A stretch of 64,000 nucleotides of DNA, taken from assembly GCF_000282495.1 (NCBI RefSeq), contig NZ_AKJE01000025.1:62001-126000 (forward strand). Direction: 5' to 3'. The position numbers and the translations under genes are program-made. Positions 62,495-64,000 of this stretch are shown here, piece by piece. A model generated the notes under the pieces. The model saw only the letters and a program-made list of their open reading frames with translations, made no database searches and was not told the origin of the DNA. The stretch's first letter is position 1, and each line of letters opens with the position of its first letter. The DNA is from Pseudomonas sp. GM79. Its GTDB lineage: Bacteria > Pseudomonadota > Gammaproteobacteria > Pseudomonadales > Pseudomonadaceae.

Positions 62495-63241
62495 TCAGTA
62501 GATGCTGAACGGGAAGTACTTGTCGTTGATCTTTTTATAGGTGCCGTCAGCGACGATTTCTTTCAGCGCAGCGTCCAGCTTCTCGCGGATCGGGTCGTTC
62601 TTGCGCACAGCGATACCGATCTTGTCGCTTTCTTCCACCGGGTCGCCCTTGAATTCGTAAGCACGGCCGGCGTCGCTTTTCAGCCACTCGTAGTTGACGT
62701 ATTTGTCGGCCAGGATGGCGTCCAGACGACCCGAAGTCAGGTCCAGGTAGGCGTTTTCCTGGGTGTCGTAGAGTTTGATTTCGACGCCTTCCATGTTGTC
62801 TTCCAGCCAGGTGCCGGCCAGGGTCGCGCGTTGAGCGCCGATAACCTTGCCTTGCAACGAAGCCTTGTCGGTCTTGAAGTCGACGTTTTTCGGTGCGATG
62901 AACTGCAGCTTGTTGGAGTAGTACGGGGCGGTGAAGTCCACTGCTTGCTTACGCTCGTCAGTGATCGACATCGAGGAGATCAGGAAGTCGAACTTCTTGG
63001 CGTTCAGCGCCGGGATGATGCCGTCCCAGTCGGACGTAACCACGGTGCACTCGACTTTCATCTTGGCGCACAGGGCATCGCCGATATCTTTGTCGAAGCC
63101 GACGACATTGCCACTGGCATCTTTGTTGTTGAACGGCGGGTAGGCCGCTTCGATGCCCATCTTCAAGGTCTCGGCGGCGACACCGGCACTGAAGGCCAGG
63201 GTGACGGCAGCGGCCAGGAAGATTTTTTTGTAGTTCTGCAT
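62495..63241 (-). CDS. hisJ: Histidine/basic amino acid periplasmic binding protein HisJ-like
   Basis: A 248-residue solute-binding protein with a signal peptide (MQNYKKIFLAAAVTLAFSAG, cut near AAETLKM). Blocks are GIEAAYPPFNNKDASGN, GFDKDIGDALCAKMKVEC (with two cysteines likely to pair) and ITDERKQAVDFTAPYY. Histidine, arginine, lysine or ornithine are possible ligands. ATG 63241 has GGAG 8 bases before. Confidence 0.87.
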   Translation of the reverse strand: MQNYKKIFLAAAVTLAFSAGVAAETLKMGIEAAYPPFNNKDASGNVVGFDKDIGDALCAKMKVECTVVTSDWDGIIPALNAKKFDFLISSMSITDERKQAVDFTAPYYSNKLQFIAPKNVDFKTDKASLQGKVIGAQRATLAGTWLEDNMEGVEIKLYDTQENAYLDLTSGRLDAILADKYVNYEWLKSDAGRAYEFKGDPVEESDKIGIAVRKNDPIREKLDAALKEIVADGTYKKINDKYFPFSIY

Positions 63242-63254
63242 GCGAGTAGCTCCG

Positions 63255-64000
63255 TTAGCGGTTGCTGGACATGAATTGTTTGCAGCGCGCCGAAAGCGGG
63301 TTTTCGAACACCTGCTGTGGCGATCCTTGTTCTTCGACCAGGCCTTGGTGGAGGAACACCACTTCGCTGGACACCTGACGGGCAAAGCTCATTTCGTGGG
63401 TCACGAGCAGCATGGTGCGGCCTTCTTCGGCCAATGCGCGGATGACATTAAGTACTTCCTGGACCATTTCCGGGTCAAGGGCGGAGGTGGGTTCGTCGAA
63501 CAGAATGACCTTGGGCTGCATCGCCAGGGTGCGGGCGATGGCCGCGCGTTGCTGCTGGCCGCCGGAGAGTTGCGCCGGGTAGGCGTGACGCTTGTCAGCG
63601 ATGCCGACCTTGGCCAGCAAGGCTTCGGCGACTTCAATGGCTTCGGCCTTACTTTGGCCGAGTACGCGGCGTGGGGCTTCGATGATGTTGTCGAGCACGC
63701 TCATGTGCGGCCAGAGATTAAAGTTTTGAAATACAAAACCGATCTCGCTGCGCAGGCGATTGATCTGCTTGCCGTCGGCAGCGACCAATTCGCCGTTCTT
63801 GGCGGCTTTGAGCTTGAGTTCTTCGCCGGCTACCAGGATCTGGCCCTGATGCGGGTTTTCCAGCAGGTTGATGCAGCGCAGGAACGTGGACTTGCCGGAA
63901 CCGGAGGAACCCAGGATCGAGATCACATCACCGTCGCGGGCGGTCAGCGAGATGCCTTTGAGCACCTCAAGCTGTCCGTAGCGTTTGTGCAAGTTGCGGA
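63255..64000 (-). CDS. hisP: Histidine/basic amino acid ABC transporter ATPase HisP-like, 5' end outside window
   Basis: The start lies right of base 64000; the visible 248 codons run from LHKRYGQLEVLKG. Walker A is LGSSGSGKST, followed by the His-specific-type insertion KAAKNGELVAADGKQINRLRSE-like segment, signature [14 protein letters not shown] and Walker [17 protein letters not shown]. It lies 13 bases upstream of hisJ in the same operon. Confidence 0.87.
   Translation of the reverse strand, partial: RNLHKRYGQLEVLKGISLTARDGDVISILGSSGSGKSTFLRCINLLENPHQGQILVAGEELKLKAAKNGELVAADGKQINRLRSEIGFVFQNFNLWPHMSVLDNIIEAPRRVLGQSKAEAIEVAEALLAKVGIADKRHAYPAQLSGGQQQRAAIARTLAMQPKVILFDEPTSALDPEMVQEVLNVIRALAEEGRTMLLVTHEMSFARQVSSEVVFLHQGLVEEQGSPQQVFENPLSARCKQFMSSNR

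Noticed and set aside
61724..63274. A 516-codon frame antisense to hisQ/hisJ
   Set aside because: It covers two clear transporter genes and their spacer, lacks any recognisable domain, and is a shadow.

Overview
The window is chromosomal DNA from a Pseudomonas, most likely of the P. fluorescens group. The evidence is GC-rich coding, the gene families present (SfnB-like proteins, EpsC-type serine acetyltransferase, TcyJLN, AguBA, DctBD, NudE/CysQ, OprD), and many copies of two REPIN-type palindromes. One palindrome family has a GTGGGAGCGGGCTTGCTCGCGA core and the other a TAGGAGCTGCCGAAGGCTGC core. There is no rRNA, prophage, integrase, insertion sequence or CRISPR array. A single tRNA (Thr, UGU) lies at 58.5 kb.

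Left part (0-9.2 kb) is devoted to sulfur. It holds a flavin monooxygenase (cut by the window edge) with two tandem SfnB-like acyl-CoA-dehydrogenase homologues, a cystine ABC importer (tcyJLN), D-cysteine desulfhydrase (dcyD) and, divergently, serine O-acetyltransferase (epsC). Related sulfur genes lie further on: tauD at 16 kb and cysQ at 34 kb. From 9.5 to 16 kb come betT with a perfect BetI-like operator, a LysR/SDR divergent pair, a HicAB toxin-antitoxin and an aldo/keto reductase.

16-27 kb is envelope transport. An unusual operon encodes two stand-alone membrane-fusion adaptors and a site-2-type M50 metalloprotease fused to a third adaptor, with a GNAT and tauD downstream. Next is a classical EmrAB/outer-membrane-factor efflux operon whose outer-membrane-factor gene carries a REPIN inside its signal-peptide region, and then a LysR gene. 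27-39 kb holds an FdhF/YdeP-type molybdoenzyme with fdhD, an OxyR-like LysR, a BON-LysM protein, yrfG, nudE-cysQ, a thioesterase-like protein, dctB-dctD and rfbC.

39-50 kb holds a 970-residue fusion of an APH kinase and a class III aminotransferase-fold enzyme, followed by agmatine catabolism (aguB-aguA), a Fur-box-preceded TonB siderophore receptor, a DsbA-like protein and an OprD porin. At 51-53 kb there is a compact operon of an IDO-like 2-oxoglutarate/Fe(II) dioxygenase, a GNAT and an AzlCD exporter, with a convergent LysR gene overlapping azlD. I consider this the best candidate for a little-described system: synthesis and export of a hydroxylated amino acid. The 54-58 kb region holds a possible small RNA, a tautomerase/FrnE/SDR operon whose SDR lacks the catalytic tyrosine, and a small accessory block between two nearly identical terminators next to tRNA-Thr. 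The window ends with an FkbM methyltransferase, a Methyltransf_32-like protein and a HisJQMP-type amino-acid importer cut at the right edge.
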